This document shows positions 15,901 through 26,295 of a DNA stretch of 64,000 nt, piece by piece. Location: the NCBI GenBank assembly GCA_037952775.1, contig JBANAY010000004.1, positions 1 through 64,000 on the forward strand. Reading direction: 5' to 3'. Source of the DNA: Clonostachys chloroleuca. Lineage: Eukaryota > Ascomycota > Sordariomycetes > Hypocreales > Bionectriaceae. The position numbers and the translations under genes are program-made. Positions within the stretch are counted from its first letter, which is position 1. Every line of letters begins with the position of its first letter. The notes below the pieces were generated by a model. The model worked only from the letters and a program-made list of their open reading frames with translations. It was not told the DNA's origin and made no database searches.

Positions 15901-16527
15901 CTATAATTAGAATTTAATTATTAGAAATAACTAGATTCTTATATATATAATAGTTATTATTAATAACTATTAGAATCTCTTTTTATATATTAATTATTTA
16001 AATCTATAGTCTATTATAGATTTATTTATATAATAATAAAACTATCTTTTTTTTATAGATTTAGTAATTATACTTATTAGGTTTATTATTCTATTTAATA
16101 ATTAGCTATTAAAAAAATATATAAATAATCTTAATTTTTATTATATTTATAGAGAACTATATAAATATTTCTTTAATATTTAATAATTATTATAATCTAA
16201 ATTACTATATATAGTTCTAGTAAGTAATATATTAAATTGAATTAATCTAGATTAAAATAGTTTTTTAAATTTAAAATCTATTTAGATTAATTATATTAAA
16301 TAAATAAAAAAGAATAGAATTAAATTAAAATATTAAAAAGTTTATTAAATAAAGAAATTAAATTAAATAAAATTAATTAAATAATATTTAGAATTATAAT
16401 AAATTAATTATTATTTTAGAATATTTAAAGAAAAATATAATAATTAAGAAGTTATAATATACTAATTAAAAAAACTAAGTATAGTTTTATATAGTAGAAT
16501 CTTATATATAAAAAGAATAAAGTTTAG

Positions 16528-16743
16528 TATTAGAGGCAAGGGTTAGTTTAAGGGAGTAAAGGGGTTATAAGTATATTGCAGGAGCCTAGCAATAGTCTAA
16601 CCTACTATTAGAGGTCTCCTTATAGTTATATTAATTACTAAAGCTCTCTATCTTCTGCTATAATACCCTTCTAAGGGATAAGGTATAGGGTTAGACCTCT
16701 GGTTATATAACTTATCAGGTAATCTATTAGTTAACTACTAATA
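16528..16743. repeat. Left LTR (216 bp)
   Basis: Aligns end to end without gaps to 19,914-20,129. Differences seen by eye are C/T and G/A transitions, with each copy keeping some unmutated sites (for example this copy has gcaagg where the other has gtaagg). Confidence 0.82.
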
Positions 16744-19700
16744 GATTACCCTCCCTTACTAGTACTATCTGTAGTACTAATAATATAGCTGCTAATCTTA
16801 TAATACTCTTAGGCTATTTTCCTATATAAAATACTTTATATCCCAGCTTCCTACTATTCTTATTAAAAACCCTTCTATAGGTAGGGAAAAGAGTAATAGC
16901 TACCTAGGCTATATACCTCTCCTGTACTTTGCTGCTAACTATCCTTCCTATTACTATTAGCTTATAGTTTATAATTATATAGGGATTTCTCTATTAAAGC
17001 TATATAATAATAGAATCTTTTAGTAGTTAAATATAACTATATATAATTATCTCTATAATACTCTTATAAGTACCTTATTTATAACTTATAGGTATATAAG
17101 TAAATTACTACTATTATTATTATAGCCCCTATAATAGGTCTCTTAGTTATATATAGCTATTATATATAAAAGGTTAATAAAGAGAGAGTTATTAAGAACT
17201 TACTTAATAGTAGTAACTCTTCTTTTTATAGTTTATATTTATCCTTTATTATTTCTTAATTTCTTTCTTCTTTATATATTATTATTATTATCTCTTATAA
17301 GTAGCTAGGTCTTAATATTATAACCTATATCTATATATTATAGCTAACTTAAAGTAGTAAAGTAAGTATACTACTACTACTATTATTATATAAGTATCCT
17401 CTAGATTACTATTAGGTTATATAAAATACTTAATTAATATATCTAGGCTTATTACCTCCTCTCTTACTATATTATCCAGAGCTAAAGAGCCTAAAGAGGA
17501 TTAAACTTTTAATTTAAAGATATAAGTCTGATATTAGTACTATACTTAAGATTTACTACTAACTACTAATAGGAATAATAAGATCTACTATTACTATCTG
17601 GCTATATTAGCAGCTTTTAATAATTTAGAGCTAGTCCCTACTTACTATAATAATAGTAATAATATATATTTACTATTATAGGACTTAAGACTCTCTAGTA
17701 TTCTAGTTACTAACCCTATAATAGCTAATTCTGAAAAGTATATATACTATACTATATATAGTAAACCCTGTTTATCTATAATTAGTAGTAATTATAAGAC
17801 TACTATAGCAGCCCTTATAGCTAAGGCCTCTAAAGAGGTTATTAATAAGGTAAGTCTTTTCTTTTACTAGTCTATTACTAGTCTATTATTAACTACTGGA
17901 TAGGATAAGTTAAAAGCCCTTTAATAGAAGGTATATTAGGCCCTTTAGGCTATAAAGAAAAAGACTAGTACAGCTACTAACTAAGCTGCTACTAGGCTCG
18001 CTGCTTATAAGTAAGAGGCTTACTAGGCTTATAATTATTTCTATAATTAACTTTTTTTTAAGATAGTTAACTGCTTTTAAATAATAGTAGCTACAGCTGC
18101 CTGCTAAGCTAATATTTATATTTCTTACTTCTCTCTTACTATTTACTTATTAATCTATTATTAGTCTAGCTATAGCTCTAAGTCCTATATAGCCCTTAGT
18201 AATTATATAGTACTACTTATAGTACCTAATTTCTTCCTTATAGAGGAGGATAAGGAGGATAAGAAGGAGTAAGGGGCTAGTCTCTAGATAGTCTCTTATA
18301 TATCTATAGTAGTACTACTAGTTAACTATCTTTTTAATTTATCTTTATATTTATTATTTATTCTTATAGTATTAGAGGGATAATACCCTAGTTAGCTAAA
18401 TACTACTTCTTCTCTTTTCTATTATAAAGTAACTAAGACTCTCTTACTTATATATTATAGTATATTTATAATACTATAATTCTTCTCTTCTATATTTACT
18501 CTTAATTATAACTATTATACTTTAGTATAGTATTCTAATTTCCCTTACTATTCTCTTACTTTTTACTTACTTATCTATTACTATTAGTAAATTAAATTAA
18601 ATCTATACTAATATTAGTAGTTAAAATAAAAAGGGTTTAGAGGAAATAAGGGGTAAAGATTAGTAATTAGTAGTAAATTTCTAGTAGTTCTCTTATAACT
18701 CTCTTACTTATTTATTATATTATACTAGTAGTAATATCTATAATTACTTTCTATTACTCTCTATTTATTTATAGTACTAATAGTACTATTTACTACTTAT
18801 AACTCTCTTACTTCTCTCTTACTTCTCTCTTACTTATATAGTATAGTATATTAGTAGTAATACCTATATAATACTCTTCTTTTTATAGTATACTAGGAGT
18901 ATAACCTGCTACTTATAACTCTCTTACTTTTATAACTCTATTACTTTTCTATTACTAGTTTCTTACTTTTCTTCTATATAGAAATTATCCTATTTATACT
19001 ATTCTCCCTAATAGCTAGTTTATTATAATAACTAGTATCTATATACTATAAGGTATTTTCTAATAAGGCAGCTCCTCTAGTACTCCTCTGAGACTGGTAT
19101 AGTTATAGTAATACTCTATTAAGCTACTAGGTTATAGTTAACTCTCCTCGAGCTACTAGGTTATAGTTAACTCTTTAAGATATATACTAAAGGTAGATTA
19201 ACTATATACTTCCTATATATAGCTAAAACCCTCTAAGTAAGTAAGATACTTACTATTAGGTTATATTCTAATATAGAATATACCTATAGTACTTATAGAG
19301 CTAGATATAGAAGTAGTATAAAGAGATCTCTTTCTTTATTACTCTTACTCCTTATAGTACTATTTATTCCTATAAGAACTATTATAGACTTATAAGTAAT
19401 ATATATATAGTCTTCTACTCTTAATCTTATAGGTATAAACTTATTATTCGCTTTAGTACTTATAGGCTTATAGGCTTATAGGTTTAATAGTAGTTATCTC
19501 TATAGGCCTATATCCTGCTAATATATAATACCCTAGAGGGTTATTAGTAAAGTATATATAGATATTTTATAACTTACTTATAGGCTTACTGCTCGGATAT
19601 ATAAGAAGGTTACCCTCCTTTTTATATACTCTTATTCTTCTTTATCTTCTTTATTAATCTCTTTATATTATATATATTTAACTCGCTACTAAGCTATAAT

Positions 19701-19913
19701 AGGCTCGCTAGTTAGCTTATAGTCTCTCTGAAGCTTATAGATCAGCTGTTTTATTATAGAATCTTATCTCTCTATATTCTAAGATTAATAAAGGCTTTTC
19801 TAGCTTATAGCTAGTAGGTTACTAGTTAAATATTATAGAGTTACTGGTTATAGCCTTATATACTTATATATCCTAATAGTCCCTTCCTATTATAGTAGGT
19901 AGAGTAATTAATA

Positions 19914-20129
19914 TATTAGAGGTAAGGGTTAGTTTAAGGGAGTAAAGGGGTTATAAGTATATTATAGGAGCCTAGTAGTAGTTTAACCTGCTGTTAGGGG
20001 TCTCCTTATAGTTATATTAATTGCTGAAGCTCTCTATCTTCTTCTGTAATACCCTTCTAAGGGATAAGGCGCAGGGTCAGACCTCTGGTTATATACTTTA
20101 TCAGGTGATCTGTTAGTTGACTACTAATA
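19914..20129. repeat. Right LTR (216 bp)
   Basis: Partner of 16,528-16,743, same length and same tips. It keeps ggcgcagggtcag where the left copy has ggtatagggttag, so here the right copy has suffered fewer CpA changes. Confidence 0.82.
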
Positions 20130-20170
20130 TTAAAAATATATATTAGATTATATATTATTTATAGTAAAAC

Positions 20171-20405
20171 TAAAAAAAATTAAAAAATCTATTATAGATT
20201 TATTTATAATAATTAAACTATTTTTTCTTATATAGATCTAATAGTTATATTTACTAGACTTATTATTTTATTTAGTAACTAATTATTAAAAAGATATATA
20301 AATAATCTTAATCTTTATTATACTTATAGAGAACTATATAAATATTCTTTTAATATTTAATAATTATTATAATTTAAATTACTAAATATAGTTTTATATA
20401 ATATA
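20171..20405 (+). repeat. Degenerate direct repeat of about 16,008-16,220
   Basis: This segment matches about 16,008-16,220 in the same orientation (shared landmarks tctattatagatttattta and tatagagaactatataaata). The two copies lie on either side of the LTR element. Either the element inserted close to one of two pre-existing copies or a larger tandem duplication surrounds it. The family is unknown. Confidence 0.6.
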
Positions 20406-20849
20406 AAAACTATTATAAATACTCTAATAAATATATTAATATATAGATATCTTTATTTCTATATATTAATATTTTTTTTAAATAATTATTAATATAATTA
20501 TTTATATTTCTATTAGAACTAGCTCTATAATACTTATATATTAATATTAACTTATATTATATAGCTAATAATAATTTAATTATACTATTTAGAATAATAT
20601 TCTAATTAATTATATTTTAATCTACTCTAAATCTCTATCTAGTATAAGTTATTTAATTATTATAATTATATATAGAATAAAAAATATTAATTTTTTTTTA
20701 TAAGTTTTATAATAAAATATTAAATTTAATAATTATAATTACTTAATCTCTATAATTATAAATAGTTTTATTATTATAAAAAGTTTTATTATTAAATATA
20801 AATTTTATTATTAAATATATAAATTATAAATAAACTTTTAAAAATTATT

Positions 20850-21262
20850 ATTAATTATCTTTATTATATATATAAAAACTTTATTTATTATTATAATTAT
20901 AAAATTTTTTTTAATAATTAATAATAATAAGTTTAAAAAGATATTATAATTAATTATAAATAATAAATATTCTCTTTTAAAGTTTATAATTAAATTATAT
21001 ATTTAGTAAGTTTTTTTTAAAGTTTTTAAAAATATTATTATTTTATTTTAATTTATATATATATATATAAATTAAAATTAAAATTAAAAATTAAATATAA
21101 ATTAAAATTTAATTAAAAATAAATTATAAAGATCTAATTATATATAATCTAATCTTAGAATATTTCTTATATATAGTAAAAACTTTTTTTTTTTAAAAAA
21201 AAAAATAGATTTAATATTAATCTAATATATATTTATATATAGTTAGTTATACTATATAATAA
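20850..21262 (+). repeat. Repeat closing the island; R1-family right end followed by inverted left end
   Basis: About 20,850-21,190 matches the reverse complement of about 15,370-15,690 and ends with the R1 terminal block tctaatcttagaatat. Directly after an oligo-T/oligo-A stretch, 21,218-21,262 is the reverse complement of the R1 left end (tagttagttatactatataa on the plus strand). Two R1-family ends therefore abut here, and the last one marks the edge of the RIPped DNA. Confidence 0.6.
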
Positions 21263-21269
21263 TATTACT

Positions 21270-21866
21270 AATATTAATACTAATACTAAATCTAAACCTA
21301 AGCCTAAGAGATTAAACTATAGGGCTATAAAAAAGCACTCAGATACCAGAAAGATAACGGTTCGCTTAAGGTATCCTGCTGGCCGCATAGAAACATCCCC
21401 TCTTACTCAGAGCATATCCCCTTGTATAGACTTTCCGGATAATCAAGTGAATACCAACGGCCCGTGGGGAGAGGGCGACCAGATCACCACACTTAATTCT
21501 CCAAAATGCCTCTCCATAGTGGTTTTGGAGAGAAATAAGTACCAAACGCTCAACCTCGAACCGCAAGATCCAAATGACAAAATACCGAGCTTCGAATACG
21601 TCAAGAACTTTTTGATTGGTCACGGTGTATTGGATGCAAGGACCATTAAGCCAAAGAAAACATTCGCTTATCTGGTTGTTCCAACTGCCATAAGGCAATC
21701 GTCAAACTCTTTATACACGACAGCATTAGAGCAAGTTGCCCTGACAGTCATGGAATGCAAGCCGATCGAGCTCAAAACAGGCAGGCCACAGAACATTTGT
21801 ATCACTAACTTAGGTGGTAACGCGTTTAACTTTAGACATGAGATTCTCGACGGAACGGCTAGTTGA
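21270..21866 (+). pseudogene. Orphan open frame at the RIP boundary, no ATG, possible gene fragment
   Basis: A frame stays open from inside the AT-rich edge (about 21,270) to a TAG/TGA-bounded end at 21,866. No in-frame ATG lies near its front; the best-looking internal start is a GTG at 21,447, which a fungus would not normally use. Its first part is basic (repeated Lys-Pro pairs) and carries RIP-like composition. The later part has normal composition and reads like protein, with no motif I recognise. It may be the 3' end of a gene cut by a transposon insertion, with RIP spreading a few tens of bases into the flank. It could also be chance. Confidence 0.35.
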
Positions 21867-22467
21867 TCTCTGGGAAATGGATGGCTTGCTTATCAGTTAG
21901 CAGCCAGTCAACCGCTGCTCCAGTTCCAAGGGGGAGGGTTTGGACTTTTATGGCGTTCAATTGATTTGACCCAATTTGTTGGAGGACCTCTGGAGAAAAT
22001 TGCGACGGTAGGGAGGCTTACTGCCGAGTAAAAGCTCCTATCAGATTTGGTTACTCTCATGTTTGTTGCTCACCTGTGATGACAAGATTCCAGGCTAAAT
22101 TTGCTTGGGGTTCAACAGAACCCGCTGATGGTGCGGGAAACCAGATAGAAAAAATTGAATGAGTGGCACGATTCTGCATTTACGTTCCTCGATACATGCC
22201 CACCAGTGACTAGGGGAGATATAATGAGTGATTCGAGCCACCACTGATGATTCACAGTCGTCGGAACATGCCGCCACTGTTGGAATGGCAGGCGGCGAAC
22301 CCCGCCGTTTCGACCTCCAGCGGCCCACCGCATGCATCATCAGCGAGGGCTGCTCAGCACGATAAACAAACCTCCGCTGTAGCATTCGGAGATGAGCTTC
22401 ATCATTGCAGTTCTTCCCTGTCCCGTATGCTGATCTCATCAGCGACGCCAGGCCAGGGACAGCAGAC
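21867..22467. other. Intergenic, nothing recognised
   Basis: Ordinary composition. Overlapping open frames on both strands are short or lack a credible start. It should contain the 5' leader of the PEX11-like gene. Confidence 0.5.
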
Positions 22468-23364
22468 ATGATCCCGCCAGCGCACCACTCAGACCCCCCA
22501 GAACATGGGACGCGTACCGTGTCGAGGCCATACGATGTGGCCATGCACCTAGACGAATGGATGATACGGGCATACAGCTGCATCGGGTCTCGCTCCAGCC
22601 AAACCACCGTGCTGGTTTTTCTTCTTTACAGCGCCCGGTTGACGAGCAATCTTCTGGAAACCATCGCCGAAGGTGCTATGACTGTCAAGGCAGCCCCGTC
22701 TCTGAAAGGACGCAGGTGTGCCCATCTCGCCCGGGTGGCAGGACGATTGGGCATTTTTGCCCTTTCGCTAGCCCAATGCTCGAGGCAGGCCTTAGGTACG
22801 ATTGCTCAAGCTCTTGCGTTTGGGAGGCTTTGGGGTTTACTCGGGGTCTATTTTTCTTTGAAGCAGCTCGTCCAACTCAGGACGTCGCCAAATCTCAGCG
22901 GCGATCAGAAGAAACGGCCTTATTTGGAAAATATATTCAAAAGTGCCCAGTTGTTTTTCCTGACCTGCTACTTCGCCACCGATAATGTGAGCTTTTTATC
23001 TGGTCGTAAGATCCTGGCTATCCCACCATCTACCAGGAAGTCATTGTCCCGCTGGTCCTTGCGCTCGTACGCGCTGTGTACAGCTGTAGACATGGCACGT
23101 CTGATAGCACAGCGGTTGAGGATGAGGACAGGAGGGGAATCCATACCGGGGAGCTGGAGGAACCAGTTCCTGACAACCTTGGCCATGTTCTCCATCGCCT
23201 TGCATAATAGCATCGACAACAGTCCGCTAAATGATATTACGATTTCGCTTCTGGGGTTTTATCAGAGTGGATCGCGGATGAAGAATCTTTGGCATGACAG
23301 TTTTTCGCAAGCTGGGACTCAAGATAAGGACCAAGAGAAATTGGTAGCCGTTAAAGCCCCTTAG
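22468..23364 (+). CDS. PEX11-like peroxisomal membrane protein
   Basis: A single-exon gene of 298 codons. The frame is open upstream, but the first in-frame ATG is at 22,468 (a second is at 22,543), so I start there. The protein resembles the PEX11 family, which elongates and divides peroxisomes at the organelle membrane. It has an N-terminal helix with FLLYSARLTSNLLE, a basic segment with the typical 'ARVAGRL' helix, a central hydrophobic stretch (GRLWGLLGVYFSLKQL), then LFFLTCYFATDNVSFLSG, where other PEX11C-type fungal proteins also carry a YxADNVxFL-like segment. The length fits the family (about 230-320). It stands in the accessory zone beside the RIP island with no functional neighbour. 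The PEX11 call rests on family pattern memory; an unrelated helical membrane protein is possible. Confidence 0.6.
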   Translation: MIPPAHHSDPPEHGTRTVSRPYDVAMHLDEWMIRAYSCIGSRSSQTTVLVFLLYSARLTSNLLETIAEGAMTVKAAPSLKGRRCAHLARVAGRLGIFALSLAQCSRQALGTIAQALAFGRLWGLLGVYFSLKQLVQLRTSPNLSGDQKKRPYLENIFKSAQLFFLTCYFATDNVSFLSGRKILAIPPSTRKSLSRWSLRSYALCTAVDMARLIAQRLRMRTGGESIPGSWRNQFLTTLAMFSIALHNSIDNSPLNDITISLLGFYQSGSRMKNLWHDSFSQAGTQDKDQEKLVAVKAP

Positions 23365-24198
23365 TCCAGATCAAAAAGAAACTCGATTCGTGCCTGGTCT
23401 TTGCAGTATTGTATCAACTACTTGCATCTTACTGCATGCCACAGATGTTGATTCTACCTGCATATTAAGGATACCGTGACGAGAATCCCGTGATTGGCAC
23501 ATCGGCCATTTATTCACTCGGACCTCGCTGCGTTAAGGCTCTCTCGTTCTAAAATTCGCTGTTCGGGATATCTATTCCCCCACAACGAGAATATCTGCAT
23601 GGGTTTGAGAATTTATTTATCGTCTTGGTTATATCTCCTTTGGCCTGCTCCCGGTAATAGAAAACAGAGACGTTTGTTGATAGTATTTTATTTTCTCTTT
23701 GTAAATACAGAACGCCCCAAAGGCACCCATCGTATATATAGTTAGATCTACAGAAGGGATACCTCCAGTTGCAATTGTGGCGACGTCCAGCCCAAGAGGT
23801 TGTACAACAAAGCAAAACCATATGTAGCACGAGCCAAGCACGTAGCTGACAGAACCGCTGTACGTTTGTTAAGGACAAGGACTACAAGAAAAAGCCGATA
23901 CGGCATGTCCTTGTCTGTGAGTTAATCTAAACCCCTTAACTATCTTAGATCTTTCTATTTTTATAAAGCCGTGCCTCCACCTTTGACCAACAATTAATTC
24001 TCTAGCTCTGGGTCATCCAGCCTTTGTTGTACTCCCTGAAAAAAAGAGGTATATCTTTTCTTCTCGCTCTGTTACACGAGCATGTTTTCCTCCGCACTCC
24101 TAATATACCCCCCTGCGTGAACCAAGACTATCCTTGCAAAACAGCATACATCGGCCTCACCACCAGCATTTTGGGTCCATTCATTAATCTGTACCACC
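23365..24198. other. Intergenic, nothing recognised
   Basis: Between the PEX11-like gene and the phosphotransferase remnant. The open frames are short and start without good context. Part is T-rich, as expected for 3' and 5' untranslated DNA. Confidence 0.5.
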
Positions 24199-25311
24199 AT
24201 GCCAGTCACAAGCCCCAGCCCTGAATCAAGCAGAAGAAGCTCGATTGGATCGGGTGTCTCGACGAAGATGACGGATCGATACGGCTTGGAGTCGTTTGAG
24301 AAACTCGAGCCACGTGTTCTCAAGCTTGCCACGGAGAGGGTCTGGCCAGGCAGTAAAGCAGAGGACATAACGGTGCGGAAGATAGCATTGGGAGGGTTCA
24401 ACCGAATCATTGGGCTAGAAAGAAAGGAAGAAGAGGTCATTTTGCGACTTCCCCATATCAAAGGAGCTGATATCAATGCCAAAGTGAGCACTCTGGACCT
24501 CGTGCGCAAGCACACCACGATCCCGCTGCCTGAAGTCGTGTCTGTCGACCATAAGACCGACAACGATTTGGATTCCAAATACTACGTCCAGCGAATTCTT
24601 CCATCAGGAACGGTTGTCAGCTTATACCCGGGATTGGCTCACTCACAGAAGTGTCAAGTCGCCCGCGAGTTAGGCAACGCAATGAACCAAATGCTCGCCG
24701 TGAAGAGCGACATCGCTGGTAGAATATCTGGTAGAATATCTAGTCAACCACTCGACAACCCATCTACCTCCACCAATACATTTCTCTCAAATATCCGCTC
24801 CTGGATTAATCAAGGCATTTCCTTGAAGTGGATTCTAAGGAAGGACATTATCACCCTCCGGCAATCTCACGTCCCACGATCTTTATTTCATATCGAACCT
24901 CTTCTTCCCAGATTCGATGGACTTACTACGGAAGAAGCTGATCGTAGATTCAATGACGCCGGGTTTGGAGTAGCCTATAGCGATCCTGTTTCCGTGAGAC
25001 CCTACCAGGCACAGGCACCACAAGAGTCTACGCTCGATCTGCTTACTGCGCTATACAAGATCAATAAAGCCAACAATATTGCCCTTTGCCAATCGAGAGC
25101 AGGGCCACCGCACCTGATGGACAGACTCATGCTCATGGCAGAGCAGCTGGCAGCTAAAGGGTAGCTGAATGACCGCAGCTATTCACTGTGCCATCTTGAT
25201 TTTCATCCACGCCTCATATGCCGTCACCATAATTCCCATGCCAGTCCTACAATAGCCAACCCAACCGTATGGTCGGCACTGAGCCTATTCCATAGTTGCG
25301 GCCTTAATTAG
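24199..25311 (+). pseudogene. Phosphotransferase (APH/choline-kinase fold) pseudogene with premature stop
   Basis: The open part (24,199-25,164, 321 codons) looks like the N-lobe of the fungal aminoglycoside phosphotransferase-like family: GGFNRI resembles the nucleotide loop, ILRLP holds a strand, and KYYVQRILPSGT is the usual hinge region. A TAG at 25,162 then stops the frame. Reading past it in the same frame gives CHLDFHPRL at about 25,189-25,215. This is the catalytic (Brenner) loop HxDxHxxN of these enzymes, with the expected Asn replaced by Leu. The frame closes at 25,311 without a clear DxD metal motif. As it stands, a translated protein would lack the catalytic loop. An intron cannot rescue it simply, because the only GT...AG pair around the stop is 18 bp. 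I judge it a decayed gene. Confidence 0.75.
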
Positions 25312-26295
25312 GGTGGAATAACATGATCAACAACCGCCAGACACAAGCTGAGTTTGCTGGTGTAGGAGATAACAGATGATCATACTACCTACACTCTGCA
25401 ACCTGTCCTCGCCGTTGTGAAAGACAATGGTCCTTTGATCCTGTTATCTAGCGTCTTAACCGGCACTCTGTTTACATATCGGGTACTATACTGTTGTCTG
25501 AAGTGCTTCTTTGCCTCAAGCCGGAGTAGGAACCGATACGGCCGGTTTAAGCCAGAAATCAGAAGCGGGCATCATCGAAGGAGATCACCTGAATGAATTA
25601 GATCAACGAGATGCACCTAAACACCCTCAGAAAGGAATTTGGGAGACTGTTGGCTGCTAGAGCCTGTTGCTCAGCTTTCGACCAGCCCACCACCAGCGTT
25701 CCGAGGACATGCGTGAGGCGGCTCCCACGAGACGGTTCTCTTTACGCTTCGCTGCGTATGGCCCACCTCCCTCGTTCCTCCGCTATGGCCCAGGGGCCGT
25801 TTTCCCTTATTCAATATTCAATATTCAATTTATTGGCAGGGGCTTGACTCACTTCGAGTGGACAATTCTCTCCCAGCGTCTGGTGCTAGGCAACGTCGAG
25901 TGTTCACGATTGGTTCCTTATATCTCGCTTTGAGACTTGTATATTTTACCAGAGAACAATGATCGATGCAGTAACCGAAACATCATGAGAATGCAAATGA
26001 AGAGGCTATCAGGGAGACTTTACAAGCACTGTAACAAAGAATCCGAAATCTGAGGCTTGGTGGTACCCTGATATACATAAGCTAGCTACTGTGCAATAAC
26101 GACCAATTGGGAATGGCCGAGAAGCCGGAAACATCCGAGTCCTGGTATGCGCTCCTTTTTATGAAACAGCCTAATTTCTACTGCATTGGCATTGTTTCTT
26201 TTGGCTGAGCACATTCAGAGTCTCTTGTCTGTTACGCCGAAGGGTGATCAATCACAAAGAAAGAAAAATGATGTGAAATTCATAAGAATATTGTA
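25312..26295. other. Intergenic with a small ATTCAAT microrepeat
   Basis: No supported gene. Two overlapping short frames at 25,611-25,933 have no family resemblance. Around 25,811 the 7-bp unit TATTCAA is repeated three times. It includes the 3' flank of tfc4. Confidence 0.5.

Larger units (their letters stand above)
16528..20129. mobile_element. LTR-flanked element, less severely RIPped, non-coding interior
   Basis: Two direct repeats of exactly 216 bp each (16,528-16,743 and 19,914-20,129) bracket a 3,170-bp interior. The repeats begin TATTAG and end CTAATA, which is TGTTAG...CTAACA after RIP, the normal LTR inverted tips. The flanking bases TTAG (left) and TTAA (right) could be a 4-bp target duplication with one G-to-A change. 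The interior has no open frame. It keeps more G and C than its surroundings, including some GCAG/CTGC steps, so it may be a later arrival. On the minus strand the bases just inside the left repeat are purine-rich (aagggagggtaatc), a possible polypurine tract, which hints at minus orientation. No gag or pol was recognised, so it may be a non-autonomous (LARD/TRIM-like) element. Confidence 0.72.
1..21300. repeat. AT-rich island of RIP-degraded transposable elements
   Basis: This stretch is almost pure A/T with interspersed CT, AG and GC steps, while CpA, TpG and CpG are nearly missing. That is the expected end state of repeat-induced point mutation, which turns CpA into TpA on either strand of duplicated DNA. 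No long open frame exists on either strand before about 21,270. Degenerate copies of several repeats can be matched by eye within it, and a gypsy-type pol can be read through the mutations. The segment 16,528-20,129 is less damaged. Parts not listed separately (for example 1-5,749, 7,004-8,294, 10,807-12,793) hold similar decayed sequence in which I could not name an element. The right edge, near 21,262-21,300, is sharp and base composition then becomes ordinary. Confidence 0.93.

Noticed and set aside
1..21300. Possible mitochondrial DNA or centromere because of the AT content
   Set aside because: Mitochondrial genes, tRNAs and open frames are absent and a RIPped gypsy pol is present. A centromeric role cannot be excluded, but nothing in the sequence shows it.
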